DNA of 64,000 nt from Fimbriimonadales bacterium (GTDB lineage: Bacteria; Armatimonadota; Fimbriimonadia; Fimbriimonadales; GBS-DC), in assembly GCA_026003075.1 (NCBI GenBank), contig BPGO01000001.1, positions 186,001-250,000 of the forward strand, read 5' to 3'. The notes under the pieces were generated by a model. That model ran no database searches. It was not told the origin of the DNA and was given only the letters and a program-made list of their open reading frames with translations. Every line of letters begins with the position of its first letter. Position 1 is the first letter of the stretch. Below, in pieces: positions 35,716 through 43,723 of the stretch. A program made the position numbers and the translations under genes.

Positions 35716-36615
35716 CTACTGGGGTGGCGTTGTTCCTACAAGCGTTCCATCCCGCGCGATCAGGACACCCAGCGCCTTCGCGCGTCGCTCCGCCTCGCGT
35801 GTCACAGTGCGCCCCATCGCGACGCCCATCGCCGAATAGCCGTGTTTCTGCAAAATGGCGGCGCGCTCGTGAGCGCGATTCACATCCCCGACGCCAACAC
35901 CCCACGAAACCTCGATCACCAGCCAATATTCCTGTCGCGTCATTTTAGTCTGCGCCTGAACGAACAGGTCGGCATAGAGGAGTTCCGTAGCATCTTCCTC
36001 GTCCAAAACCAGGGTCTCGCCAATCAAGGGGTAGAGTTGCTCGGAGTCGTAAATGCGTAGAATCTTAAAGTGTCGCCCAAGCACCGAGGGGATGCGTCGT
36101 CGAGCTTTAAGTTCTTCGGAATCGCCCTTCAGTTCGGCAACACTTTGTTCTACTTTCGTCAATCGGTGCTCCATTTTGTCAACCCGATCGCGTACCTCGA
36201 GGGCAATCTGCTTCGCCTCCCGTGCCTCTTGCTTGGCTTCCAGTGCGGCTTGCTTCGCCTCGTGCGCCTCTTGCTTGGCTTCCAGTGCGGCTTGCTTCGC
36301 CTCGTGCGCCTCTTGCTTGGCTTCCAGTGCGGCTTGCTTCGCCTCGTGCGCCTCTTGCTTGGCTTCCAGTGCGGCTTGCTTCGCCTCGTGCGCCTCTTGC
36401 TTGGCTTCGTGAGCGACCTTCTCTACTGCGTCTAAGCGTACAAGTATCTGCTGAACCACCTCTGTGAGGCGATCCAGGCGTTCAGGCACAGCGAACAGCT
36501 CCTCCATCTGCAGCGCTTCAATCATAGCGCGGCGCAGACGAGGAAACCGGCGTAGCGCTTCGATACTACGCTCCAGAGCCTGCTCTTCTTCAGGCGAGAA
36601 CTTCAAATCGTCCAC
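35716..36615 (-). CDS. Coiled-coil protein with PD-(D/E)XK nuclease-like C-terminal domain (paralogue)
   Basis: 299 residues with the same plan as the 26641-27498 protein: helical N-terminus, charged repeats, then an alpha/beta domain. The coiled coil (about residues 69-135) is made of 14-residue units EAKQEAHEAKQAAL, i.e. double heptads. The C-terminal domain has LYADLFVQAQ and YWLVIEVSWGVGVGDVNRA near residue 235, then GVAMGRTVTREAERRAKALGV, closely matching the paralogue. The start is GTG 36615, six bases after TATACT; the frame reaching back into the glycosyltransferase gene is not used. Confidence 0.8.
   Translation of the reverse strand: MDDLKFSPEEEQALERSIEALRRFPRLRRAMIEALQMEELFAVPERLDRLTEVVQQILVRLDAVEKVAHEAKQEAHEAKQAALEAKQEAHEAKQAALEAKQEAHEAKQAALEAKQEAHEAKQAALEAKQEAREAKQIALEVRDRVDKMEHRLTKVEQSVAELKGDSEELKARRRIPSVLGRHFKILRIYDSEQLYPLIGETLVLDEEDATELLYADLFVQAQTKMTRQEYWLVIEVSWGVGVGDVNRAHERAAILQKHGYSAMGVAMGRTVTREAERRAKALGVLIARDGTLVGTTPPQ
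36224..36408. repeat. 42-bp in-frame tandem repeat encoding double heptads
   Basis: About 4.4 near-identical 42-bp units; the marker CAGTGCGGCT recurs at 36241, 36283, 36325 and 36367. Each unit encodes 14 residues of the coiled coil. Confidence 0.92.
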
Positions 36616-36621
36616 ATTAAA

Positions 36622-36627
36622 AGTATA
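36622..36627 (-). promoter_or_regulatory. -10 element of the 36615 coiled-coil gene
   Basis: Minus-strand GGTATACT, 6 nt before GTG 36615 and only 5 nt after the stop codon of the upstream glycosyltransferase gene. Confidence 0.6.
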
Positions 36628-36632
36628 CCTTT

Positions 36633-37976
36633 TTAGGCAGCAGGAACCTGTCGTCCGAGGAGCAACTGAAACATCTGGCGGTTCAGTTCTGCGCCTTGCG
36701 CTCCCGAATTCACCAGTTGCCAATAAGATTCCACGCGCGGTACCTCGGACTCGCGGTATAGGTGAAGGGGTGGCAGCGTGGAATCGGCAAACAGCGAAAA
36801 CCCCAGCGATTCCGCCCGCAGACAGAAGTGCCTATCCTCGCCCATTAGCATGCTCCCGCGCAGCTCGCTAAAGCAGACCCCGGCTTCGATCGCTTTGCGT
36901 GTAATCAGCGTACACGCCCCCAGCCCGCTCACACGATACAGTCCCGGCTGAAATGCCAGCGCGCTAAGGAACGCCTCCGCACGACGACGCTGCTCTTCGG
37001 GTGGCACCTGCTGGGAGCGACTCACTCGGTAAAGCGTGTAAAAATCGGTATACCAAACATTTGGCAGAGGTGGCTGATCCGGCGACCAGGATGTCCAAAA
37101 AACCTGCGACACGATTTCACGCCTATAAGCAATCATCTGACGCAGGGTCTGAGGATGCAACACGAGGTCACTATCTACCAGAAAAGCGTAGTCAAATCCA
37201 TGCTGGAGCGCCGCATGGAGCGCCCCGTCCTTGATAGCGGCAAGACGCCAAATGAGGCTCTCATTCCACTGGTGCTGGATTTCGTTACGGATGTAGGGTT
37301 CCCCTACAGGAACCCGCAGCCGACGCACAGGGGCATCTGTTTGGTTCGCAAACTCACGAAGCATCTGTGAGGAGTGCCCATCCTCGTTGTTGTCGATGAA
37401 AAGGTATTCCGTCTCGATCTCCGCCGTATCCAGTTGTTGCAAACCGAACAGGAAATGCTTCAGTATGGTCGGTTTCTGACGCACCGGTGAGACAATCAGC
37501 ACACGCGGAGTAGTGACTTCGTTGCGGCGCCACTCCTGATCGCGTATCGCAACCAAAATAACGCCATCTTCGGGTTCTTCAGTAATTTCGTAATGGATTC
37601 GGTATTCCCACTGGCGCCAATCGATTTCTTGTGCCGTGCTGAGCGGTGCAATCACTACAGACCAGCGGGCAGAGACGGCTTCCACGCGGCTCAATAAGGC
37701 TTGCACAGGCTGATTCGGCTCTGTGATGGCGATGACGCAGTCGCAGTGAAATGTGCTGGGCAACTCGGTGAGGTAGCGCTGTCCGAGAGGAATGCCGGGA
37801 GCCGTGCCCAAAGCGTTGCGCAATCCGAACACCGTGCTGTAGGGCAGGTAGTACTGGAGAAACTGTGTGGTGGCGCCGTCCGCGGCGTTGATATCGAGTA
37901 CCGTCCGCGTTTGGGAACGGGCAAATGGCAAGTTCTCCAGAGCCAGTTGCGCCAAGCGAAGCCGAAAAGTGTGCAT
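36633..37976 (-). CDS. Family 2-like glycosyltransferase with N-terminal Rossmann-like domain
   Basis: 447 residues. The N-terminal 140 residues resemble a degenerate class I methyltransferase (TVLDINAADGATTQFLQYYL). From about residue 165 a GT-A fold begins (RVLIVSPVRQKPTILKHFLF, FIDNNEDGHS), with the nucleotide-sugar/metal motif FLVDSDLVLHP near residue 267 and later GLGACTLITRKAIEAG and GEDRHFCLRAESLGF. It probably adds a sugar to a surface glycan; donor and acceptor are unknown. ATG 37976 follows GATAAT by seven bases; the frame extension to 37994 contains that box. Confidence 0.8.
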   Translation of the reverse strand: MHTFRLRLAQLALENLPFARSQTRTVLDINAADGATTQFLQYYLPYSTVFGLRNALGTAPGIPLGQRYLTELPSTFHCDCVIAITEPNQPVQALLSRVEAVSARWSVVIAPLSTAQEIDWRQWEYRIHYEITEEPEDGVILVAIRDQEWRRNEVTTPRVLIVSPVRQKPTILKHFLFGLQQLDTAEIETEYLFIDNNEDGHSSQMLREFANQTDAPVRRLRVPVGEPYIRNEIQHQWNESLIWRLAAIKDGALHAALQHGFDYAFLVDSDLVLHPQTLRQMIAYRREIVSQVFWTSWSPDQPPLPNVWYTDFYTLYRVSRSQQVPPEEQRRRAEAFLSALAFQPGLYRVSGLGACTLITRKAIEAGVCFSELRGSMLMGEDRHFCLRAESLGFSLFADSTLPPLHLYRESEVPRVESYWQLVNSGAQGAELNRQMFQLLLGRQVPAA

Positions 37977-37983
37977 GGTCTCG

Positions 37984-37989
37984 ATTATC
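37984..37989 (-). promoter_or_regulatory. -10 element of the glycosyltransferase gene
   Basis: Minus-strand GATAAT, 7 nt before ATG 37976. It is divergent from the 38003-38008 TATAAT. Confidence 0.5.
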
Positions 37990-38002
37990 GGCAAAAGTGC
38001 GG

Positions 38003-38008
38003 TATAAT
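38003..38008 (+). promoter_or_regulatory. -10 element of the 38027 gene
   Basis: GGTATAAT, 18 nt before ATG 38027. The leader of about 12 nt contains AGGAG (38016-38020). Confidence 0.6.
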
Positions 38009-38026
38009 GCTCAGTAGGAGTGCGCT

Positions 38027-38515
38027 ATGAAACGGTGGTCGCGCTACGCGCCCTATCTGATTGTGTTGCTCGCGTTTCTGGGGCTGCTGGGCTGGATACG
38101 CTACGAGCATCGTCGTGCGGAGAACTTCCTGCGCGAGTCGTCCTCTTTCACGGAGCCGAACTGGGCAAACGCGTTGCCACTAATCCGCGCTGAGGCGCAG
38201 CGACACGCGACCGAGGAAGCCAAACTCGCTGCCCTTACTCAACGCCTCACTGCGGCTTATCGCCAGATGGATGTGCCCCTGCGCTTCAAGGTTGTCCGAA
38301 CGGATGATGACGCGCTGGCAGTGCGTCTGAACGCGGGTGTGATGTTGCCTCGTTGGTACACGGCACGCGCCGCACGCATCGCCTACACCGAAGCCCGGCG
38401 TATGCTTGGACGCGAAATACCTGTCAGCATTTATGAAACCTACGTCGTCGGGCGCTCGCGCTGGATCGGAGAATGCCGCGAGCGCAACAGCATCTTAAAA
38501 GTCACCTTGCAATAA
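38027..38515 (+). CDS. Small membrane-anchored protein of unknown function
   Basis: 162 residues with one N-terminal membrane segment (about residues 9-26) and a soluble part rich in Arg and Ala, presumably extracytoplasmic. I recognise no domain. The segment ANALPLIRAEAQRHATEEAKLAALTQRL is helical and the C-terminal half looks mixed alpha/beta. The start follows AGGAG by six bases. The hydroxyacid dehydrogenase gene begins 7 bp after its stop, so they may share a transcript, although nothing links their roles. Confidence 0.75.
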   Translation: MKRWSRYAPYLIVLLAFLGLLGWIRYEHRRAENFLRESSSFTEPNWANALPLIRAEAQRHATEEAKLAALTQRLTAAYRQMDVPLRFKVVRTDDDALAVRLNAGVMLPRWYTARAARIAYTEARRMLGREIPVSIYETYVVGRSRWIGECRERNSILKVTLQ

Positions 38516-38522
38516 CAACGCC

Positions 38523-39539
38523 ATGCGAGTCGCCTTTTTCGATTTGGAGGATTGGCAGCCGGAATACCTGCAGCAGGGATTGCGACGCCTTCAGATTGCC
38601 GATCAAGTGCAAGCCGCGTTTTTCCACGACCATCTCATCTCCGAAAACGCGGCACGCTACGCCGAATTTGAGGCGATTGTGGTTTTCATCTGGACGAAAT
38701 TGGGGCGCGCGGTCTTGGAATCGTTGCCGAACCTGCGCCTCGTGCTAACGATGTCCACAGGGTACGACCATATCGACCTGCAAGCGTGCCGTGAGCGTGG
38801 GATTATCGTGTGTAATGTGCCCCACTACGGCGAGAATACCGTTGCGGAGCATACTTTTGCCCTCATTTTATCGCTCTCGCGGAAGTTGCATGCGGCGTAC
38901 TTTCAAGGGCTGCGCGGTGATTTTCACATCCGTGCCCTGCGCGGGTTCGATTTGTACGGCAAGACGCTGGGGGTGATTGGCGCGGGCAATATCGGGCTGC
39001 ATGTGATTCGGATTGCGCGCGGCTTCGGGATGCGTGTGCTGGCGCACGACATACGCCCCCATCCCCTGCTGGCAGAAGTCTTGGGGTTCACCTACACCGA
39101 TTTGGAAACCCTGCTCAAAGAATCCGATATTGTATCGCTTCATGTGCCTGCGCTGCCCGAGACCTATCATCTAATCAATCGTGAGACCCTAAGCAAAATG
39201 AAACGCGGCGCGCTGCTTATCAACACGGCGCGGGGCAGTGTGGTGGACACAGAAGCGTTGCTGTGGGCATTAGAAGAAGGCATTCTGGGTGGCGCGGGGC
39301 TGGATGTGATCGAGGGGGAGGAATATATCCAAGAGGAAACTGCCCTGTTGCGCATGCCCGTCGCGGAGCAGACGCTCAAGCAAGTAGTGCAGGCGCATCT
39401 GTTGCTGCGGCGCGACGATGTGGTCTTCACGCCCCATATCGCTTTTAACAGTCAGGAAGCAGTGGAACGCATCTTAGACACCACGCTGGAGAATCTCAAG
39501 GCGTTCTTGGAGGGGCATCCCCAGAATGTAGTGGGTTAA
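38523..39539 (+). CDS. D-isomer-specific 2-hydroxyacid dehydrogenase
   Basis: 338-residue NAD-dependent dehydrogenase of the D-lactate dehydrogenase group. It shows MSTGYDHIDLQACRERGIIV near residue 80, the Rossmann motif LGVIGAGNIGLHVIRIARGFGM near residue 150, substrate-site Arg in LLINTARGSVVDTEALL, catalytic Glu in DVIEGEE, and His in VVFTPHIAFNSQEAVERI. D-lactate/pyruvate is a plausible substrate pair, but others fit. No clear Shine-Dalgarno sequence precedes ATG 38523. Its stop touches that of the convergent lepB gene. Confidence 0.9.
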   Translation: MRVAFFDLEDWQPEYLQQGLRRLQIADQVQAAFFHDHLISENAARYAEFEAIVVFIWTKLGRAVLESLPNLRLVLTMSTGYDHIDLQACRERGIIVCNVPHYGENTVAEHTFALILSLSRKLHAAYFQGLRGDFHIRALRGFDLYGKTLGVIGAGNIGLHVIRIARGFGMRVLAHDIRPHPLLAEVLGFTYTDLETLLKESDIVSLHVPALPETYHLINRETLSKMKRGALLINTARGSVVDTEALLWALEEGILGGAGLDVIEGEEYIQEETALLRMPVAEQTLKQVVQAHLLLRRDDVVFTPHIAFNSQEAVERILDTTLENLKAFLEGHPQNVVG

Positions 39540-40355
39540 CTACTCCACCTTGGGCAACTCCGTGCGGTTTGCCGGTCCGATACGGTTCAGAGGCCAGAAC
39601 ACGAACAACGCTTTCCCGACCACTCGGTCGGCGTCGAGCAAGCCCCAGTGATGCCCATCGCTGCTGTTGTTGCGGTTATCGCCAAGCATTAAGTACTTTC
39701 CTTTCGGGATAGGCTGGGAGGGGGAACGCAACACTTTTTGACGCTCCGCCTCGTCAAACACAGGCTGACGCATAGTATGTTCGCCGCCTTTCCAGATGTC
39801 GCCGAAATCGTTATACTCGTAGACCCAGCCGTCGATGATTTTCATGGAGTACTGCGGTACGCCGTTCACATATGGCTCATCAATGAGTTTGCCGTTCAGA
39901 TACAGCCCTTCGCCTGCTTTGATCTCGATTACATCGCCCGGGAGTCCAATGAGGCGTTTCACGAAATCGGTTTTGCCCGGCGTTTGCCACGGATTCAACG
40001 CCCAGTCAGGCGCGCGGAACACCACGATATCGAACCGTTTCGGCTCGCTAAAACGATAACTGAATTTACCCACCATCACCACATCGCCGACGCGCAAAGT
40101 GGGAACCATCGATTCTGAGGGGATATAGAACGGTTGCACAAGGTACGGACGAATGAGGAGATAGACGAGGATGCCCGCGTAGATAATCGCATCCAGCAGG
40201 TTGTTGACAAACCGTGCGGGTCGGCTTTGCAGAGGCGCGACGCCCAGACGAATCACGATCGCCACTGCCATCGCGGTGACAATGGTAGCGACGGGCAGTC
40301 GCGCCAGCGTCTCGATCCAGTTCAGGGGGCCCGAGGGTGGTGCAAACGGCTCCAT
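39540..40355 (-). CDS. lepB: Signal peptidase I
   Basis: Membrane protease that removes signal peptides from exported proteins; 271 residues. Two hydrophobic segments are at about 15-35 and 50-70. The catalytic Ser is in FYIPSESMVPTLRVGD near residue 80 and the catalytic Lys in DFVKRLIGLPGDVIE near residue 135. Box E is MLGDNRNNSSDGHHWG near residue 225. The ATG overlaps the rplS stop (TGATG), giving an rplS-lepB pair, an arrangement also seen in other bacteria. Confidence 0.95.
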   Translation of the reverse strand: MEPFAPPSGPLNWIETLARLPVATIVTAMAVAIVIRLGVAPLQSRPARFVNNLLDAIIYAGILVYLLIRPYLVQPFYIPSESMVPTLRVGDVVMVGKFSYRFSEPKRFDIVVFRAPDWALNPWQTPGKTDFVKRLIGLPGDVIEIKAGEGLYLNGKLIDEPYVNGVPQYSMKIIDGWVYEYNDFGDIWKGGEHTMRQPVFDEAERQKVLRSPSQPIPKGKYLMLGDNRNNSSDGHHWGLLDADRVVGKALFVFWPLNRIGPANRTELPKVE

Positions 40356-40708
40356 CAGCGGCTCATGTCCTCTTTCAGGCGCGCCGCCTTGCCCGACAGA
40401 TTGCGCAGATAGTAGAGTTTTGCACGACGCACCTTTGCCTTGCGCACCACTTCGATCTTGGCGACCATCGGCGAATGAATAGGGAAAGTGCGTTCCACAC
40501 CCACGCCGTAGGACACCTTGCGCACGGTGATGGTGTCGGCAATGCCGCGATTCTTGCGGGCAAGCACCACACCTTCGAAAACCTGGATACGCTCCTTACC
40601 ACCTTCCACAACGCGCACATGCACGCGCACTGTGTCGCCCGGACGAAACTCCGGCACATCGGTTTTCAGATAAGGCTGCTCCACTTCCTGCAGTACAGTG
40701 TGGTTCAT
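40355..40708 (-). CDS. rplS: 50S ribosomal protein L19
   Basis: 117-residue large-subunit protein at the 30S-50S interface. The signature is [55 protein letters not shown] and the basic C-terminus [21 protein letters not shown] 40708 is seven bases after GAGGTG; ATG 40711 is the alternative. A TATAAT box at 40772-40777 gives a leader of about 57 nt with a short inverted repeat (CGCGC/GCGCG). It lies just downstream of the ftsZ terminator. Confidence 0.96.
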   Translation of the reverse strand: MNHTVLQEVEQPYLKTDVPEFRPGDTVRVHVRVVEGGKERIQVFEGVVLARKNRGIADTITVRKVSYGVGVERTFPIHSPMVAKIEVVRKAKVRRAKLYYLRNLSGKAARLKEDMSR

Positions 40709-40771
40709 CATAGCACCTCGCTTTTTGAGTTCTCTAAACGCGCCTATAGGATACCCCACGCGCGGGTGAAG

Positions 40772-40777
40772 ATTATA
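40772..40777 (-). promoter_or_regulatory. -10 element of rplS-lepB
   Basis: Minus-strand GGTATAAT. Transcription would start near 40765, leaving a leader of about 57 nt. -35 is not clear. Confidence 0.55.
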
Positions 40778-40860
40778 CCTGATGCAACAAGGGACAAACG
40801 AGGGCGTTGAACAGTATTTGGCAGGGCGCAATACGGTCAGAGGGCGTATTCCCACAAAGA

Positions 40861-40890
40861 TACCCTCCTCCCTTATAAGGGAGGAGGGTA
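40861..40890 (-). terminator. Terminator after ftsZ (30-bp perfect palindrome)
   Basis: A perfect 15-bp-arm palindrome (left arm TACCCTCCTCCCTTA) starting 4 bases after the ftsZ stop and followed on the minus strand by TCTTTG. It probably ends the dcw transcript. Its composition recalls dispersed bacterial repeat elements. Confidence 0.7.
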
Positions 40891-40894
40891 GGGT

Positions 40895-42112
40895 TTATTG
40901 CCCACGCCTTCTGAGGAAAGCAGGTATATCCAAGTCTCCGCGCGTGGGGCGTGTAGGGTCGGATTTCGTTCGGTCGGGTGGTGGGGTGACCGCGCGTGGC
41001 GGTTCGGGGTTTGCGGGGCGTGTTCCTGAGACCGCGTTATGAGGGCGCTCACCGAGACCGCTCGGATCCAGCGGGTGCGGCTCGCGCCGTGGCTCGGGCT
41101 GCATCACTACAGCATGCTGACCCGGGTCCTCGGGAAAGCCCGTCGCCAATACCGTCACCTGCACCACATCGACCATGCCGGGCTTGATCACTTGTCCGTA
41201 GATGATGTTCGCATCTTCCTGGTCGGTCATCTGGCGCAAGAGTTCCATCGCTTCCTGAATCTCGAAGATGCCGATATCCTCACCTGCGGTGATATTGACC
41301 AGCAAGCGGCGTGCGCCATAGATGGAGGCTTCCAGCAACTTACTGGAGGACGCATCTTGTACCGCTTGGATTAAGCGGTTCTCGCCGGTCCCTTTGCCGA
41401 TGCCCATCAGTGCGGTGCCTGCGTCTTCGAAGATGGTGCGGACATCGGCGAAGTCCACATTGATTTCGCCAGGATAGGTAATGATGTCGGAGATGCCCTG
41501 CACACCGCTGCGCAGCACATCGTCCGCCATGCGGAATGCCTCGGTCATTGTGGTGGTGCGTTCGGAGACTCCGATAAGCCGATCATTTTGCACCACGATC
41601 ATTGCGTCGACATGTTTGCGCAGGAGTTGCGCTCCCTCTTCTGCGACTTTCCAGCGGCGGGGTCCTTCGAACTTGAACGGTTTCGTGACGACTGCGATGG
41701 TCAGTGCGCCCAGTTCTTGGGCGATTTCAGCGATAATGGGCGCAGCGCCGGTGCCGGTGCCGCCCCCCAGTCCTGCGGTGATGAACACGAGGTCTGCGCC
41801 TTCCAAGACTTTGCGGATTTCCTGTCGGCTCTCTTCGGCGGCGCTGCGTCCGGTTTCGGGGTTCCCGCCTGCCCCCAGCCCGCGGGTAATCCCGACGCCA
41901 AGTTGAATTTTGATGGGCGCACGGGACTTGTTCAACACCTGCGCGTCGGTGTTCATCGTAATGAACTCCACACCTTCCACGCCGACTTCAATCATGCGGT
42001 TCACCGCGTTGCCGCCACCGCCGCCGACACCGACAACCTTCAGGTTCGCCTGCAGCTCTGACAGATCTGCTGCGTTTAAGATAGCCGAATTAGGGGTGCG
42101 TTCCTTTGCCAT
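40895..42112 (-). CDS. ftsZ: Cell division protein FtsZ
   Basis: Tubulin-like GTPase that forms the Z ring; 405 residues. It has LKVVGVGGGGGNAVNRMI near residue 24, MNTDAQVL, the GTP-binding loop GLGGGTGTGAAPIIA near residue 114, FKFEGPRR and NVDFADVRTIFEDAG. After a variable Pro-rich linker (about 335-390) it ends with the conserved C-terminal peptide DLDIPAFLRRR, which binds FtsA. AGGAG precedes the start by seven bases, and ftsA ends 22 bp upstream. Confidence 0.97.
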   Translation of the reverse strand: MAKERTPNSAILNAADLSELQANLKVVGVGGGGGNAVNRMIEVGVEGVEFITMNTDAQVLNKSRAPIKIQLGVGITRGLGAGGNPETGRSAAEESRQEIRKVLEGADLVFITAGLGGGTGTGAAPIIAEIAQELGALTIAVVTKPFKFEGPRRWKVAEEGAQLLRKHVDAMIVVQNDRLIGVSERTTTMTEAFRMADDVLRSGVQGISDIITYPGEINVDFADVRTIFEDAGTALMGIGKGTGENRLIQAVQDASSSKLLEASIYGARRLLVNITAGEDIGIFEIQEAMELLRQMTDQEDANIIYGQVIKPGMVDVVQVTVLATGFPEDPGQHAVVMQPEPRREPHPLDPSGLGERPHNAVSGTRPANPEPPRAVTPPPDRTKSDPTRPTRGDLDIPAFLRRRGQ

Positions 42113-42134
42113 GATGGTTCTCCTGAACTGTGAG

Positions 42135-43367
42135 TTATTGGTTTCTTCGAAACCAGCGTTTTAGGGTTTGAACGATCTGTTTCCATAGATGCGCGGGCGC
42201 GAGCATCTCTGTCGCGTCGGGAAAGAGTTGCGCGCCATACAGGGTTAGCCCGACCGCCGTAGCATAGGAAGGATGCTGGAGCGCGTTCGGCAGCGTTGCC
42301 CCTTGCAGTTGCGGCGTGCCGATGCGCACGGGGAGTGAACCGAACACCTGCCGCCCCAGCTCGGCAGTGCAAGGCAGACAGGAGCCGCCCCCAGTCAACA
42401 CGACTCCTGCCGCCAAACGGTCATACAACCCGGAACGCTCCAGTTCCTCGCGGGCTAATTCCAGTATCTCGCGCATCCTCTCCTCAATCACTTCGACGAA
42501 CAGACGCCGGGGCACCCGACGCTCTTCGTGAGTTCCCATTTCGCGATAGGATACCCGTTCTGTTTCGGGCACACGCTCGGCGAGCGCGCTCCCGAATTCG
42601 TGTTTCAATCGCTCGGCTTCTTGTGGGTCTGCCAAGCGAAACATAATATAGACATCGCTGGTGACTTTGTTCCCGCCCACCGGCACCGCACTGGAAAACG
42701 CTAAGCTTCCCTCCGAAAACACGGCGATATCGGTCGTGCCACCGCCGATGTCGACCAGCGCAACCCCGATTTCGCGCTCTTCGGGCGTTAGGACCGCCAA
42801 CCCAGAAGCATACGGCTCCAGTACCGTCGCCTGTACTGCCAGCCCTGCACGCTCCACACAACGACGCAGGTTCTGCAAAAAAGTCACGCCGCCCGTAATC
42901 AGCGTCGCCTCCGCTTGCAGGTGCGACGCGCTCATGCCCAGCGGATTAAGAATACCCGACTGCCCATCAATGATATACTGCCGAATGAGCAAGTGGAGCA
43001 GTTCGCGGTCGGGAGGCAGGTGAATTTGTTGTAGTTGAAAACGCAGTCGCTCGAGGTCTTCTTGGGTCACCTCACGGTCGGGTCGGGTGATAGTAATTTC
43101 GGCGCGGCGCGGAATCGATTCGATATGCTCGCCCGTAACGCCGATCACCGCGCCGGCGATGACGACATCCCCCATCGTCTGCGCTTCGTGAACTGCTTTC
43201 TGGATCGCATGCACAGTCTGCTCCATATCGACCACTTGTCCCTGCTTTAAGCCCCGACACGGCGCGACGCCATAGCCCACGATTTGCAGCGAGCCATCCG
43301 CTTCGCGTTGCACCGTGAAGCAGCAGACCTTCGTTGTGCCGATATCCAGCCCTGTGATGCGTGTCAT
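42135..43367 (-). CDS. ftsA: Cell division protein FtsA
   Basis: Actin-like ATPase that tethers FtsZ to the membrane, 410 residues. It has phosphate-1 loop GLDIGTTKVCCF at residues 6-17, the SHS2 insertion (VVDMEQTVHAIQKAVHEAQ and GVTGEHIESI), phosphate-2 VDIGGGTTDIAVF near residue 206 and the adenosine motif VVLTGGGSCL. The amphipathic membrane-targeting helix KQIVQTLKRWFRRN forms the C-terminus. The ATG overlaps the sbp stop (TAATG). Confidence 0.96.
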   Translation of the reverse strand: MTRITGLDIGTTKVCCFTVQREADGSLQIVGYGVAPCRGLKQGQVVDMEQTVHAIQKAVHEAQTMGDVVIAGAVIGVTGEHIESIPRRAEITITRPDREVTQEDLERLRFQLQQIHLPPDRELLHLLIRQYIIDGQSGILNPLGMSASHLQAEATLITGGVTFLQNLRRCVERAGLAVQATVLEPYASGLAVLTPEEREIGVALVDIGGGTTDIAVFSEGSLAFSSAVPVGGNKVTSDVYIMFRLADPQEAERLKHEFGSALAERVPETERVSYREMGTHEERRVPRRLFVEVIEERMREILELAREELERSGLYDRLAAGVVLTGGGSCLPCTAELGRQVFGSLPVRIGTPQLQGATLPNALQHPSYATAVGLTLYGAQLFPDATEMLAPAHLWKQIVQTLKRWFRRNQ

Positions 43368-43723
43368 TATCGTTGCCTTCTCAGCGCGAATTGGTTGAGA
43401 TAATACCTGCGGATTAAAGACAGATTAAGAAACATCCGCCCGCCGAGCGTGACGACCGCCGCAAGGAACAGGTCCACGCCGATTCGGTCGCCCAGGTAGG
43501 CTAACAGCGCTGCGAGCAGTGCGTTGACGATAAAGCCCGACACGAACACATCGGGATGAAAGCGTCCTTCGAGCGCGGCGCGCCAACCGCCGAACGCCGT
43601 ATCCAACCCCGCCAACGCCGCCAACGACACATAGGCAGCCCACTCTTCGGGGAGCGGGACATTAAGCACGACCGAGGCAATCACCACGCCCAAGAGAAGC
43701 CCTATCAGACCGATTGCGATCAC
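43367..43723 (-). CDS. sbp: Small basic protein Sbp (DUF1290 family)
   Basis: 118-residue membrane protein with three or four hydrophobic segments and the family pattern AIGLIGLLLGVVI, SLAALAGLDTAFGGWRAALEG and a basic C-terminus. In other bacteria it sits beside ftsZ-region genes, and its role is not settled. GTG 43723 overlaps the stop of the preceding DUF881 gene (GTGA) and follows a strong GGAGGTGA. The frame open to 43969 is therefore not used. Confidence 0.88.
   Translation of the reverse strand: MIAIGLIGLLLGVVIASVVLNVPLPEEWAAYVSLAALAGLDTAFGGWRAALEGRFHPDVFVSGFIVNALLAALLAYLGDRIGVDLFLAAVVTLGGRMFLNLSLIRRYYLNQFALRRQR

Noticed and set aside
37976-37994. Shared N-terminus MPIIET in the glycosyltransferase frame and the 27498 coiled-coil protein
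   Set aside because: In the glycosyltransferase these codons overlap the GATAAT -10 element and precede the better ATG at 37976, so the similarity is chance.
40711-40765. Riboswitch or r-protein leader before rplS
   Set aside because: Only a short CGCGC/GCGCG inverted repeat is visible in about 55 nt; too little to call a structured leader.
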